From positions 21,980 through 85,979 of the forward strand of contig JANRIC010000180.1 of the NCBI GenBank assembly GCA_033765345.1: a stretch of DNA of 64,000 nt, read 5' to 3'. The notes beneath the pieces were generated by a model. It made no database searches. It worked only from the letters and a program-made list of their open reading frames with translations, and was not told the origin of the DNA. This document shows positions 1 through 9,137 of the stretch, in pieces. The position numbers and the translations under genes are program-made. The stretch is from JANRIC01 sp033765345. GTDB lineage: Bacteria > Bacteroidota > Bacteroidia > Cytophagales > Microscillaceae. How positions within the stretch are numbered: position 1 is the first letter of the stretch; each line of letters begins with the position of its first letter.

Positions 1-830
1 TGGAGTAGGTTTTCCTGGTCTAGGTCGGCACTATCACTATCATTGGCAAAACCCACGGGGCGTTTTTTGAGGCGACTGCCGATGATATTCTGGATGCCAT
101 CAAAAGCCCCCCCACAAATAAAGAGAATATTATCCGTATTGATTTGTACCAGTTTTTGTTCGGGGTGTTTGCGTCCGCCTTGAGGAGGGACATTCACATT
201 GGAGCCCTCGAGCATTTTAAGGAGAGCTTGTTGGACACCCTCGCCGCTCACATCGCGGGTAATGGAGGGGTTATCGGATTTGCGGGCTATTTTATCGATT
301 TCATCAATATAGACGATCCCTCTCTCGGCTGCTTCTACATCATAATCGGCTGCTTGTAGCAGGTGAGTCAGTACATTTTCTACGTCTTCGCCCACATATC
401 CGGCTTCGGTAAGTACCGTAGCATCGGCAATACAGAAGGGAACCTGAAGAATCTTGGCAAGCGTTTTGGCAAGATAGGTTTTGCCAGTACCGGTTTCGCC
501 CACCATGATGATATTGGATTTTTCAATCACAATATCATCATCGTCGACTTTTTGCATTAATCTTTTATAGTGATTATAGACGGCTACGGTAAGTACCTTT
601 TTGGCATCATCTTGCCCGACGACGTATTGGTCGAGATGTCTTTTCATTTCTACGGGTTTGATCAGGTTGAATTTGGGAGGGGGGCCGTCGGATTTGATTT
701 TCATTTCCTCCAGTACGATCTGATGAGCCTGAAAGATGCATTCATCGCAGATATGACCGTTTAGCCCCGATACCATGATCAGTACTTCGTTTTTTCTTTT
801 TCCACAAAAAGAACAGACAATTTGTGCCAT
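1..830 (-). CDS. clpX: ATP-dependent Clp protease ATP-binding subunit ClpX (3' end outside window)
   Basis: ClpX is the AAA+ unfoldase that feeds substrates to ClpP in the cytoplasm. About 276 N-terminal residues are visible; the C-terminal part lies beyond position 1. The start ATG is at 830. Residues C6, C9, C28 and C31 form the N-terminal zinc-binding domain. The Walker A motif GETGTGKT is at residues 111-118, followed by the pore loop GYVGED and the Walker B stretch GIVYIDEIDK. The sequence is clearly ClpX rather than ClpA or HslU because of the zinc domain. It lies 79 bp downstream of clpP on the same strand, so the two are probably co-transcribed. No separate promoter was seen in that gap. 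Confidence 0.96.
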   Translation of the reverse strand, partial: MAQIVCSFCGKRKNEVLIMVSGLNGHICDECIFQAHQIVLEEMKIKSDGPPPKFNLIKPVEMKRHLDQYVVGQDDAKKVLTVAVYNHYKRLMQKVDDDDIVIEKSNIIMVGETGTGKTYLAKTLAKILQVPFCIADATVLTEAGYVGEDVENVLTHLLQAADYDVEAAERGIVYIDEIDKIARKSDNPSITRDVSGEGVQQALLKMLEGSNVNVPPQGGRKHPEQKLVQINTDNILFICGGAFDGIQNIIGSRLKKRPVGFANDSDSADLDQENLL

Positions 831-909
831 AGGATTTTGGATTACACGTAAAGTTCGCTATTAATTCTTTGAGAGATACTATTGATGACGAAATATTTAA
901 GAATTAGAT

Positions 910-1647
910 TTATTTTTCTCTAATGAGGACTTCATCAATCAAGCCGTATTGTTGTGCTTGTGAGGCGGTCATCCAATGGTCTCTGTCCGAATCTTTTTCT
1001 ACTTGTTCAAAAGACTTGCCACTATGGCGTGCCAGAATATCATAGAGTTCTTTTTTCAGGGTAAGAATCTGCTTGGCGGTGATTTCGATATCAGAAGCTT
1101 GCCCGCCTGCGCCTCCCATAGGTTGGTGAATCATAATACGAGCGTGCTGCAAGGCAGATCGTTTGCCGTGCGCCCCGCCTCCTAATAGAATCGCTGCCAT
1201 AGAGGCTGCCAATCCGGTACAAATGGTCACAACGTCTGGTTTTACAAATTGCATGGTATCATAGATGCTTAGACCGGAGTATACCGAGCCGCCTGGGCTA
1301 TTAATATATAAAAGAATATCCTTTTTGGGGTCGAGCGATTCAAGAAAAAGCATTTGAGCCACGATGATATTGGCAAACTCATCATTGACTGGCAGTCCTA
1401 AAAAAATGATACGATCTGCCATCAATCTTGAAAAAACGTCGACTTCGGCAAAGCGCATCTGACGCTCCTCGATGACCGAGCGGGTCATATTTTCTACCTG
1501 AGTAAGGTAGTTATCTACCTGCATACCATTCAGATTACGTCCTTTGACGGCATAGTTTCTAAACTCTTGTTTGCCAAATTCACTTCTGATTTCTTGGGTA
1601 TACTGGCTGGTGATGATGTACTTATTAAATCCTTTGTTATTGCTCAT
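910..1647 (-). CDS. clpP: ATP-dependent Clp protease proteolytic subunit ClpP
   Basis: This is the serine peptidase that forms the tetradecameric chamber of ClpXP. The catalytic triad is visible as S149 (in GLAASMAA), H174 (in ARIMIHQP) and D223 (in DRDHWM). The oligomer and substrate-binding stretch INSPGGSV is also present. The product is 245 residues from the ATG at 1647, about 40 longer at the N terminus than the usual 195-207. The extra segment may be a propeptide, or translation may begin at the internal Met near residue 42, just before the family-conserved part. It lies between tig and clpX on the same strand, the usual clpP-clpX order. A -7 promoter element lies at 1667-1674. Confidence 0.97.
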   Translation of the reverse strand: MSNNKGFNKYIITSQYTQEIRSEFGKQEFRNYAVKGRNLNGMQVDNYLTQVENMTRSVIEERQMRFAEVDVFSRLMADRIIFLGLPVNDEFANIIVAQMLFLESLDPKKDILLYINSPGGSVYSGLSIYDTMQFVKPDVVTICTGLAASMAAILLGGGAHGKRSALQHARIMIHQPMGGAGGQASDIEITAKQILTLKKELYDILARHSGKSFEQVEKDSDRDHWMTASQAQQYGLIDEVLIREK

Positions 1648-1666
1648 AGTTTTTAAAGTATTTTTG

Positions 1667-1674
1667 CAAATCTA
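1667..1674 (-). promoter_or_regulatory. Bacteroidota -7 promoter element for clpP
   Basis: The minus strand reads TAGATTTG, matching TAnnTTTG, 20 bp upstream of the clpP start. No TTG is found at the ideal 19-nt spacing, so only the -7 half is supported. It lies just after the tig terminator, which suggests clpPX has its own transcript. Confidence 0.45.
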
Positions 1675-1706
1675 AAAAAAAAGCCCTTTGTTTAAAAGGA
1701 CTTTTT
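1674..1706 (-). terminator. Rho-independent terminator of tig
   Basis: On the minus strand, AAAGTCCTTT and AAAGGGCTTT form a 10-bp stem (one G-U pair) with a short loop, followed by a run of T. It lies about 20 bp past the tig stop. Confidence 0.75.
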
Positions 1707-1727
1707 CAAAAGAGGGAAGAATGTTTT

Positions 1728-3122
1728 TTATTCCTGCACGATTTTCTCAAATTCTTCGGCACTCACTTGTAAGATGGTCTTTTCCACTTTATCTCTCAAG
1801 ATATTAAATAATTTATCTTCAATTACGTCTTTATAAATTCTGTGGTAGTTTTTACCATTTTCCAGAGTAAGGTAATTATTGACTATTCCTTGTAATCTTT
1901 GTATGGTTTCGGAGTCTTGGGGCAGGTATCCTCCAAACTGAGACATAATAAAGTTTCGGGCTGCTTCTTGCACTTCCTGGTAGGTCGCCTCAACTTCATA
2001 TTCTTCGGTAAGTTTACTCGTGATCAAATCCCATTTAAGTCCATCGACAAAGTCATCATATTCATTTTCTATTTGTTCTCGGGTAAATTTTCCTTCATTG
2101 ATACTAGCCAACCAATCTTTTAGGAACTCATTCGGAAGTTGAATTTCGGTTTGTTTAATAATTTCTTCTCTGATCTGCCGATCGAGCAAATAGTCAATAT
2201 CGCGTTGGAAATTCGCACCGAGAGCAGTTTTTACTTTTTCCCGGAAAGCGGCTTCGTCTGTAATTTCTTCTTCCCTAAATACTTTCTGAAATAGCTCTTC
2301 GTTCATTTCCGCGGGTTCGGTTCGGGTAATGTTATCGAGTTTAAACTCAAAAAGGCCTTGGAGGTCTTCTGCTTCTTCTAAAGATATTCCGGTAGCCAGA
2401 TTGATCCCTTTGTGTCCTGATTTGAAGAGTTCTTGAATTTCCACCTGTACTACATCATCTTTTTGAATGCCAATAAAGCGATCGACTACCGAATCGCTTA
2501 CTTGGTTGAGGGGCAGAAGAATTGCTTGTTGAAAGGGGATTTTTTCGGCTTTTTCTATTTGAGAGGCTTCACTGGGTACATTTTCGGAAGTATTGGCAGG
2601 AAGTTGTTTCAAATCTCCATATAAAAAGTCTCCAGCTTCGGAAGTATCGGGATGGACAGTATTGCCAAATTGTTTTCGGATATTGCCAATGATTTCTTCT
2701 ATTTTTTCTGTATCCTGATGCACTTCATAGCTGGTTACCATTACATTTTGTATATCCAATTGGAATTCAGGCACTACTCCAATTTTATAAACAAAGTTGA
2801 AGTCTTTTTGTTGATCCCAGTCTATTTCTGCAATAAGATTTTCTTCGGGTAGCGGATCTCCAACCACATTTAAGTCATTGGATGTGATATAATCAACTAT
2901 TGTGTGAGACAGGATATGGTTAATTTCTTCAACCAAAACACTTTTGCCATACATTCTTTTGATGATAGCGGGGGGTACTTTGCCCGGACGGAATCCCTTC
3001 AGCTGAATTTGTTTGCTGTATTGCTTGATTTTTTTTTCTACTTCGGGTTGGTAATCTGCTTCATTTAGTGTAATTTTAATCAAAGCATCTGTGGGACTTA
3101 TTTGTTCTAATTCTATATTCAA
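1728..3122 (-). CDS. tig: trigger factor (ribosome-associated chaperone)
   Basis: Trigger factor binds the ribosome exit tunnel and shields nascent chains. The product has 464 residues, within the family range. The ribosome-binding signature GFRPGKVP is at residues 43-50 within the N-terminal domain. The middle region is divergent from canonical FKBP-type domains, as is common in Bacteroidota, and the C-terminal half is the helical chaperone arm, rich in charged helices. The start codon is TTG at 3122. No in-frame ATG lies nearby upstream, and the N terminus MNIELEQIS matches where Bacteroidota homologues begin. It precedes clpP-clpX, a common tig-clpP-clpX order that links folding with proteolysis. 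Confidence 0.95.
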   Translation of the reverse strand: MNIELEQISPTDALIKITLNEADYQPEVEKKIKQYSKQIQLKGFRPGKVPPAIIKRMYGKSVLVEEINHILSHTIVDYITSNDLNVVGDPLPEENLIAEIDWDQQKDFNFVYKIGVVPEFQLDIQNVMVTSYEVHQDTEKIEEIIGNIRKQFGNTVHPDTSEAGDFLYGDLKQLPANTSENVPSEASQIEKAEKIPFQQAILLPLNQVSDSVVDRFIGIQKDDVVQVEIQELFKSGHKGINLATGISLEEAEDLQGLFEFKLDNITRTEPAEMNEELFQKVFREEEITDEAAFREKVKTALGANFQRDIDYLLDRQIREEIIKQTEIQLPNEFLKDWLASINEGKFTREQIENEYDDFVDGLKWDLITSKLTEEYEVEATYQEVQEAARNFIMSQFGGYLPQDSETIQRLQGIVNNYLTLENGKNYHRIYKDVIEDKLFNILRDKVEKTILQVSAEEFEKIVQE

Positions 3123-3200
3123 AGCAAAACCGGATTTATTAATGGATGGATTTATAAAAATACCCCTCGATGTTGTCTTTCAAACAAGAGGGATAGTTTG

Positions 3201-3282
3201 TGCGGATGGAGGGACTCGAACCCCCATGCCTTGCGGCGCTAGATCCTAAGTCTAGTGCGTCTACCAATTTCGCCACATCCGC
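3201..3282 (-). tRNA. tRNA-Leu, anticodon TAG
   Basis: The minus-strand transcript has acceptor stem GCGGATG paired with CATCCGC. The D-arm contains the AATTGGTAGACGC form typical of leucine tRNAs. The anticodon stem CTAGA/TCTAG carries loop CTTAGGA, giving anticodon TAG (reads CUA and other CUN). There is a long variable arm, and the T-loop is GGTTCGAGTCC. The length is 82 nt, a class II tRNA. The 3' CCA is not encoded; the sequence continues ACAAAC. Confidence 0.97.
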
Positions 3283-3292
3283 AAATGGAGTG

Positions 3293-3322
3293 CAAATTTA
3301 CTAAGGTTTTAATTATCTACAA
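3293..3322 (-). promoter_or_regulatory. Consensus Bacteroidota promoter for tRNA-Leu
   Basis: On the minus strand, TTG (3322-3320), exactly 19 nt, then TAAATTTG (3300-3293). This is a perfect match to the TTG-N19-TAnnTTTG consensus recognised by the Bacteroidota primary sigma factor. It ends about 10 bp before the tRNA 5' end. Confidence 0.8.
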
Positions 3323-3363
3323 GAAATTTTAAGCTTTTAATTTAGAAAATAATTTTCTGTGCA

Positions 3364-5634
3364 ATGGAATTATTAAATGCAGAGGAAGAAAAAAAATTGA
3401 TTCTTCGGGAGTATCGTAAACTTAGAAGGACGATTCGCCCTTTGCTGAAAGAAGGGGATGCCAAATTAATTCGGAAGGCTTTTTCGGTTGCTCAAGAGGG
3501 GCATAAAGAAATGCGACGGAAAAGCGGAGAACCTTATATCCTTCACCCTTTAGCCGTGGCGCAAATTGTGGTAGAGGAGATCAATCTGGGGCCTACGGCC
3601 GTAGCATCTGCTTTATTACACGATGTAGTAGAAGATACCGAATGGAGTTTGGAGGATATCGAGCGTGAGTTCGGCCCGAAAATCGCCCAAATCGTAGATG
3701 GAGTCACAAAAATAAAATCTTCAGGGCATTATGACCTGGATTTGGGAGTTTCGGATCAGGCTGAAAATTTCCGAAAGATGATTCTGGCACTTTCCAATGA
3801 TGTAAGGGTGGTATTAATCAAGCTGGCAGACAGGCTGCATAATATGCGTACTTTGGGAAGTATGGAGCGAAATAAACAGCTCAAAATTGCTTCTGAGACG
3901 ATCTTTATTTATGCGCCTCTGGCACATCGATTGGGTTTGTATAAAATCAAAACGGAGCTTGAGGATTTATACCTCAAGCATTCTCGCCATGATGTCTATC
4001 GGGAAATTGCTGAAAAACTACAAAAAACCAAAGCCCAGCGTACCAAATTTATCAATGAATTCATCGCTCCTATCCAGGAAGCCCTGGAAAAAGCCGGATT
4101 TAATGCCAGGGTCTTTGGTCGCCCCAAGTCGATCTACTCTATTTGGAATAAGATGCAAAAGCAAAATATTCCTTTTGAGCAAATCTACGACCTTTTTGCC
4201 ATCAGAATCGTGGTAAATGCCAAGGGTAAAAATGAAAAACCAGACTGTTGGAGAATTTATTCGCTGGTCACTGACTTTTATAAACCCAATCCGGATCGCC
4301 TTCGCGATTGGATCAGTACGCCCAAAGCCAACGGCTATGAATCTCTGCATACCACAGTCATGGGACCCGAAGGAAAGTGGGTAGAAGTACAAATCCGCAC
4401 CAAACGCATGGATGAAATCGCTGAAAATGGATATGCCGCTCACTGGAAATATAAAGAACAAGTGACCCAACAAAACGGCAAAGCACTCTATAAAGAGTCA
4501 GGACTCGATACCTGGGTGCGCACCCTTCGAGAGCTAAGAGAGCAAAACAAGGATCTTTCTGCTACCGAATTTATCAGTGCTTTCCGAGATAATTTCTTTA
4601 ATGAAGAGGTTTTTGTGTTTACTCCCAAAGGAGACCTTAAAAGCCTGCCCAATGGAGCCACCGTACTGGATTTTGCCTTTGATATCCATACCGAAATCGG
4701 CACCCATTGTCTGGGCGCCAAAGTAAATCAAAAACTTGTTCCGCTGAGCTATAAACTCAAAAACGGAGATCAAATAGAGATTCTTACTTCCAAACAAGCA
4801 AAACCTAGTGCAGACTGGCTGCGTTTTGTGGTGACTACCCGCGCCCGCTCTAAAATCAAAGAATTTATCCAATCCCAAAAAAAAGAATACATCCTCAAAG
4901 GGAAGGAAATCGTACAGGTCAAATTTAAAAAAGCACAACTTGAACTAAGTGACAATACCAAAAACGAACTGAAAATTGCCCTAGGCTTCAAAGACCTCTC
5001 CAATATGTTTTATGACATCGGCAGGGGATACATCAACAATAAGCAGCTCAACAAATTTATCCAATGGAAAAAAGAACGCCTGCGCAGGCTGGAAGTTAGA
5101 AATACGCCCGAAGCCAAAGCAAAAATCAGAGATGAGGTTTTTCCTCCAAAAATACAAGCCAATGACCTGAGCAAAATCGATACGTTGGTCATCGGTGAAG
5201 AAGGTATGCTGGATTATTCTCTGGCAAAATGCTGTAATCCTATTCCCGGAAATGACGTGTTTGGATTTATCACCATTAATGAAGGAATCAAAGTACACCG
5301 CATCGACTGCCCCAATGCCGTGGAAATGATGTCTAACTATGGCTACAGAGTCATTAAAACCGTCTGGCAATCTCAAAAAGAGCTTCTCTTCCAAGTTGAA
5401 CTCAAAATTATAGGAAGCGACCGCATTGGGCTGGTAAGGGATGTTACCCAGGTGATCTCTAGCGATATGAAAGTCAATATCAGCTCTATCGACGTAGGTA
5501 TCACAGATGAAGGTATCTTTGAAGGTACCATCAAACTATTTGTGCGTAATACCAATCACCTAGATACACTGATGGAAAAAATCAAAAATATCGAGGGCGT
5601 GGAAAACGTCAATCGTTTCGATCATAATGATTAG
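3364..5634 (+). CDS. rel: bifunctional (p)ppGpp synthetase/hydrolase, RelA/SpoT family
   Basis: The enzyme makes and degrades the stringent-response alarmone (p)ppGpp. Domains in order: an HD hydrolase with HDVVED near residues 85-91 (the metal-binding motif is intact, so hydrolysis is expected); a synthetase domain beginning with GRPKSIYSIW near residue 253 and including YESLHTTVMG and EVQIRT; a TGS domain (FVFTPKGD, near residue 415); and a C-terminal ACT domain with RIGLVRDVTQVI. The length of 756 residues is typical for long Rel proteins. No other Rel homologue occurs in the window. It is divergent from tRNA-Leu and is followed 65 bp later by fur. Confidence 0.97.
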   Translation: MELLNAEEEKKLILREYRKLRRTIRPLLKEGDAKLIRKAFSVAQEGHKEMRRKSGEPYILHPLAVAQIVVEEINLGPTAVASALLHDVVEDTEWSLEDIEREFGPKIAQIVDGVTKIKSSGHYDLDLGVSDQAENFRKMILALSNDVRVVLIKLADRLHNMRTLGSMERNKQLKIASETIFIYAPLAHRLGLYKIKTELEDLYLKHSRHDVYREIAEKLQKTKAQRTKFINEFIAPIQEALEKAGFNARVFGRPKSIYSIWNKMQKQNIPFEQIYDLFAIRIVVNAKGKNEKPDCWRIYSLVTDFYKPNPDRLRDWISTPKANGYESLHTTVMGPEGKWVEVQIRTKRMDEIAENGYAAHWKYKEQVTQQNGKALYKESGLDTWVRTLRELREQNKDLSATEFISAFRDNFFNEEVFVFTPKGDLKSLPNGATVLDFAFDIHTEIGTHCLGAKVNQKLVPLSYKLKNGDQIEILTSKQAKPSADWLRFVVTTRARSKIKEFIQSQKKEYILKGKEIVQVKFKKAQLELSDNTKNELKIALGFKDLSNMFYDIGRGYINNKQLNKFIQWKKERLRRLEVRNTPEAKAKIRDEVFPPKIQANDLSKIDTLVIGEEGMLDYSLAKCCNPIPGNDVFGFITINEGIKVHRIDCPNAVEMMSNYGYRVIKTVWQSQKELLFQVELKIIGSDRIGLVRDVTQVISSDMKVNISSIDVGITDEGIFEGTIKLFVRNTNHLDTLMEKIKNIEGVENVNRFDHND

Positions 5635-5677
5635 CATACATAAGCAAGAAGACATGAAGCATTTATGGCAAAATTGC

Positions 5678-5685
5678 TATCTTTG
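5678..5685 (+). promoter_or_regulatory. -7 promoter element before fur
   Basis: TATCTTTG matches TAnnTTTG and ends 14 bp before the fur ATG, implying a very short leader. No TTG occurs at the 19-nt spacing. Confidence 0.5.
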
Positions 5686-5699
5686 TAAAAAATAAGGAT

Positions 5700-6167
5700 A
5701 TGTCAACAGATACTCAAACCTTAGTAGAAGAAGTAAAAAAGATTTTTATCGCCTATCTGGAAAGAAAAGCCCTTCGTAAAACTCCCGAAAGATTTGCGAT
5801 CCTGGAAGAAATTTATACCCGTGGCGGACACTTTGACGTAGAGTCCCTTTACATCAGTATGAAAAATAAAAACTACCGCGTCAGCCGCGCCACCGTTTAC
5901 AATACCCTGGATATTCTGGTGGATTGCGACCTAGTCATCAAGCATCAGTTTGGTAGAAATCTGGCTCAATATGAAAAAGCCTATGGCTATAAACAACACG
6001 ATCACCTCATTTGTACCGAATGCCACAAAGTCATTGAGTTTTGTGACCCACGCATCCAAAATATCCAAACGATGATCGGCGATCTACTTAAATTTGACAT
6101 CGTACATCACTCCTTGATATTCTACGGACATTGTAACAATACCCAATGCGAAAATCGTAAACTATGA
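5700..6167 (+). CDS. fur: Fur-family transcriptional regulator
   Basis: This is a metal-responsive DNA-binding repressor of 155 residues. The winged-helix recognition segment is seen as SRATVYNTLDILVDCDLV. The metal-binding region includes QHDHLICTEC near residues 98-107, with a second cysteine pair, CNNTQC, near the C terminus, matching the structural zinc site of the family. Fur, PerR and Zur cannot be separated from sequence alone; the common Bacteroidota annotation is Fur. The stop overlaps the start of the next gene by 4 bp (ATGA), implying translational coupling with a STAS protein. Confidence 0.9.
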   Translation: MSTDTQTLVEEVKKIFIAYLERKALRKTPERFAILEEIYTRGGHFDVESLYISMKNKNYRVSRATVYNTLDILVDCDLVIKHQFGRNLAQYEKAYGYKQHDHLICTECHKVIEFCDPRIQNIQTMIGDLLKFDIVHHSLIFYGHCNNTQCENRKL

Positions 6168-6517
6168 GTACCGATTTCAAAATAATTGCTGAAAATATAC
6201 TGCTCATCGAGTTTTTTGGCAATCTCATCAAAGATGATCATGCAGAGAATCTTCAACAAGTAGAAGAATATCTACTAGGCGGAATCCGACTTTGTATCGC
6301 CAACTTATCGAACGCTACTTATATCAACAGTGCTGGCATCAGCCTTTTGGTGCGTATTCTCACCAAATTCAGATCCAAAAACGGCGAAATGATTTTGATC
6401 AAGCCCTCAGAAAATATCTACAAACTACTTATTATTACCAAATTAATTGCTATCTTTACCATAGCTCAGGATCAGGAAGAAGCCATAAAAATACTTAAAA
6501 ATGAGGCACCGGTTTAA
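6164..6517 (+). CDS. STAS-domain protein, anti-anti-sigma factor-like
   Basis: The 117-residue product is a single STAS domain. In the SpoIIAA/RsbV family such proteins bind an anti-sigma kinase when dephosphorylated. The phosphorylation loop is seen as YINSAGISLLVRI, with the Ser in NSAG at the site equivalent to SpoIIAA Ser58. The gene overlaps fur by 4 bp. SpoIIE-type phosphatases elsewhere in the window (23.3-27.6 kb and 58.5-61.9 kb) are possible upstream activators. No serine kinase partner is adjacent, so the pathway is inferred. Confidence 0.82.
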   Translation: MSTDFKIIAENILLIEFFGNLIKDDHAENLQQVEEYLLGGIRLCIANLSNATYINSAGISLLVRILTKFRSKNGEMILIKPSENIYKLLIITKLIAIFTIAQDQEEAIKILKNEAPV

Positions 6518-6624
6518 CACCATGTAGTTTTGCCTCTAAATGCTAAATAAACTCTCTAATAATCGGAGAAATCAATCCTATAATTAATCATATTCTAATT
6601 CAATTATCCAAATCATTTACAAAA

Positions 6625-7911
6625 ATGAATGTTACAATATTGCTGGGATTACAATGGGGCGACGAAGGAAAAGGCAAAATCGTAGATTTCCTGGCACCAA
6701 AGTATCAGGTCGTCGCTCGCTTTCAAGGCGGACCCAACGCTGGGCATACCCTAGAGTTCGACGGTATCAAGCACGTACTGCACCAAATCCCCTCGGGCAT
6801 TTTTCATAAGAATATCAAAAACATCATCGGTAATGGGCTGGTGATTGACCCAATTGTATTTCGAAGAGAACTAGAATCCTTGCAGAAATACAACATAGAT
6901 TTCAAACAGAATCTATTTATTTCCAAAAAAGCACACCTGATTCTCCCTACACATAAATTTCTGGATGCTGCCTACGAACAGCTTAAAGGTGAAAAAAAAA
7001 TCGGCTCGACCCTCCGTGGCATCGGACCTACTTATCAGAACAAAATCGGACGTACCGGACTCAGAGTTGGTGATATTCTCTCAGAAAAATTTGAAGAAAA
7101 ATACCAAGACTTGGTAGGACAGCACAAAAAAGTACTCAGCCAACTCGATTATACCTACGAACTTGATCAACTTGAAAAAGATTTCTTTGAAGCTATCGCC
7201 TATATCAAAGACCTCAACCTCGTAGACTCTGAATATATGATCAATGAAGCTATCCAAGCCAATCAATCCATTCTGGCCGAAGGCGCACAGGGCTCTTTGC
7301 TGGATATTGACTTCGGGTCTTATCCTTATGTGACCAGTTCTAATACCATCGTGGCAGGTGCCTTGACCGGGTTGGGTTTTTCTCCCAAACACATCGGCGA
7401 TGTACTGGGTATTTTCAAAGCCTATTGTACCCGTGTGGGAGGAGGACCATTCCCTACCGAACTGGATGACGAAACTGGTGAAAAACTTCGCAAAATCGGC
7501 AATGAATTCGGTGCCACTACTGGTCGCCCTCGTCGATGCGGCTGGCTTGATCTGCCTGCCCTCAAATACGCCTGTATGCTCAATGGCACTACCCAACTTC
7601 TGATGATGAAAGCCGATGTACTCAATGACTTTGAAGAGATTAAAATCTGTACACACTACGAAATGCCCGACGGAACACTGACCGATAAGCTCCCTTATTG
7701 TCTGAATGAAATCACCGTAAAACCCGTATATCAGACCTTCAAAGGCTGGCACCAAAACCTCGATAACTTCCAAAATTTTGAAGATTTGCCCTCTGAGCTA
7801 CAGGATTATATCGCCTTTATTGAACGCGAAATCAAGGTACCTATCACCCTCATCTCTATCGGACCGGATCGTACCCAGACCATAACGAGGAGTGAACTGG
7901 CAGTGGTTTAG
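6625..7911 (+). CDS. purA: adenylosuccinate synthetase
   Basis: PurA joins IMP and aspartate with GTP hydrolysis, the first committed step to AMP. The N-terminal signature QWGDEGKGKIVD is at residues 10-21, followed by GGPNAGHT. Further on are GSTLRGIGPTY and the conserved TGRPRRCGWLDLPALKYA. The length of 428 residues is normal. It follows the fur-STAS pair by 107 bp. A weak -7 element, TAGTTTTG, lies at 6525-6532. It ends at a strong terminator at 7921. Confidence 0.97.
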   Translation: MNVTILLGLQWGDEGKGKIVDFLAPKYQVVARFQGGPNAGHTLEFDGIKHVLHQIPSGIFHKNIKNIIGNGLVIDPIVFRRELESLQKYNIDFKQNLFISKKAHLILPTHKFLDAAYEQLKGEKKIGSTLRGIGPTYQNKIGRTGLRVGDILSEKFEEKYQDLVGQHKKVLSQLDYTYELDQLEKDFFEAIAYIKDLNLVDSEYMINEAIQANQSILAEGAQGSLLDIDFGSYPYVTSSNTIVAGALTGLGFSPKHIGDVLGIFKAYCTRVGGGPFPTELDDETGEKLRKIGNEFGATTGRPRRCGWLDLPALKYACMLNGTTQLLMMKADVLNDFEEIKICTHYEMPDGTLTDKLPYCLNEITVKPVYQTFKGWHQNLDNFQNFEDLPSELQDYIAFIEREIKVPITLISIGPDRTQTITRSELAVV

Positions 7912-7920
7912 GAAAAACTT

Positions 7921-7955
7921 GCTCGATTGCGATCAAATCACAATCGAGCTTTTTT
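7921..7955 (+). terminator. Rho-independent terminator of purA
   Basis: GCTCGATTG and CAATCGAGC form a perfect 9-bp stem with an 11-nt loop, followed by six T. It starts 9 bp after the purA stop. It also separates core genes from the island to its right. Confidence 0.85.
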
Positions 7956-7980
7956 AAATTTTAAAATATTTTTGTGAACG

Positions 7981-9069
7981 TCAGAACTTTATTGAAGTTT
8001 GCTGTTTCAATTCTTTCTCTATTTTAACTCTTTTCATAGTTATTTGATAATATTCTTCATCGATTTCATAACCCATAAAATTTCTATCTTCAATAATACA
8101 AGCCAATGCTGTACTTCCACTACCCACAAATGGGTCTAGAATTGTTTGTCCTTTGAATGAAAGTAGTTTAACTAAATGAGACATTAAAGCAATTGGCTTC
8201 ACCGTAGGATGGAGGTTAAATTCTTCCTTACTTTGCCTCACTTTTGGAAAGGGTAAAAAATTTTCATTCTCATCGATTTCATACTCTTGATAACTTGATT
8301 CTTCTTCAAATCTTTCCAAATTACCTTTGGCAATTTGAAAATATTTGTCGTATCCATCATTCAAAGGCTTATGACGAATGATATTGGCTGGAACTCTTCC
8401 TACTGGATGAGGATTATGTCCTATTTTTTTACCTTTCTCAAATTTAGGATATGGAATGCGAGCTTCTTCTAGGTTTAAAACGCCCACCTTATGTTTGATT
8501 AAATTTTTAGCAATGGTTAAATCAGATTCAATTGGTTTTTGAATGAGAATGATTGGTTCATACGCTGGCTTTAATCCTAGACCAGCTCCTTCAAAAAACT
8601 TTCCTTCATCCGAGGCTGGCTTCAATTTATACTTTCTTTCATTTAATTTATAGCTGTCTGCCCCACCTTTTTTGTAGCCTTGTTCATAAGTATATTCTCC
8701 AATAATTTCACTTTCTACTCCTTTTTCTTTATCAATTTCAAGTGCAATATTTCGAGTTTTAGGCATCCCATTCGTATAAGACCAAAAAAGCACATCTTTT
8801 AAAAGAAAACCTCTATCTTCTATATGAGTCATAATACGATGCATCAGCCTAGGAAATGAAAATACTAATCCGAAAGCACCAGGTTTCATTACTCTAAAAC
8901 AATCTTCCCAAATTTCAGGCTTAGGGACTTCCCCTTTATCCCAATCATGATCTTGAAAACCTATTCCATATGGCGGGTCAGTAATGAGTGCATCTATAGT
9001 ATTATCTTTTAAATGTTTTAATCCATAACAATCTTCGTTATATATTTGTATTTCTTCTTGCTTTATCAT
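7981..9069 (-). CDS. beta-class DNA methyltransferase (N6-adenine or N4-cytosine)
   Basis: This is an S-adenosylmethionine-dependent DNA methyltransferase of 362 residues. Motif IV, DPPYGIGF, is near residues 31-38, and motif I, DPFVGSGSTALAC, is near the C terminus (about residues 310-322). The target-recognition region lies between them. This catalytic-first order is the beta group. The Tyr in DPPY favours N6-adenine methylation, but N4-cytosine is possible. The segment HPTVKPIALM before motif I is the usual motif X area. No type II endonuclease is recognisable nearby. A DUF262 gene is divergent 68 bp away. The region is more AT-rich than purA, consistent with horizontal transfer. The recognition site cannot be predicted. 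Confidence 0.9.
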   Translation of the reverse strand: MIKQEEIQIYNEDCYGLKHLKDNTIDALITDPPYGIGFQDHDWDKGEVPKPEIWEDCFRVMKPGAFGLVFSFPRLMHRIMTHIEDRGFLLKDVLFWSYTNGMPKTRNIALEIDKEKGVESEIIGEYTYEQGYKKGGADSYKLNERKYKLKPASDEGKFFEGAGLGLKPAYEPIILIQKPIESDLTIAKNLIKHKVGVLNLEEARIPYPKFEKGKKIGHNPHPVGRVPANIIRHKPLNDGYDKYFQIAKGNLERFEEESSYQEYEIDENENFLPFPKVRQSKEEFNLHPTVKPIALMSHLVKLLSFKGQTILDPFVGSGSTALACIIEDRNFMGYEIDEEYYQITMKRVKIEKELKQQTSIKF

Positions 9070-9137
9070 ATATTATATGCTTAAGATTAACCAATGTCTG
9101 ATAAGATAAACATGTAAAATTATCGAAAATTAATATT

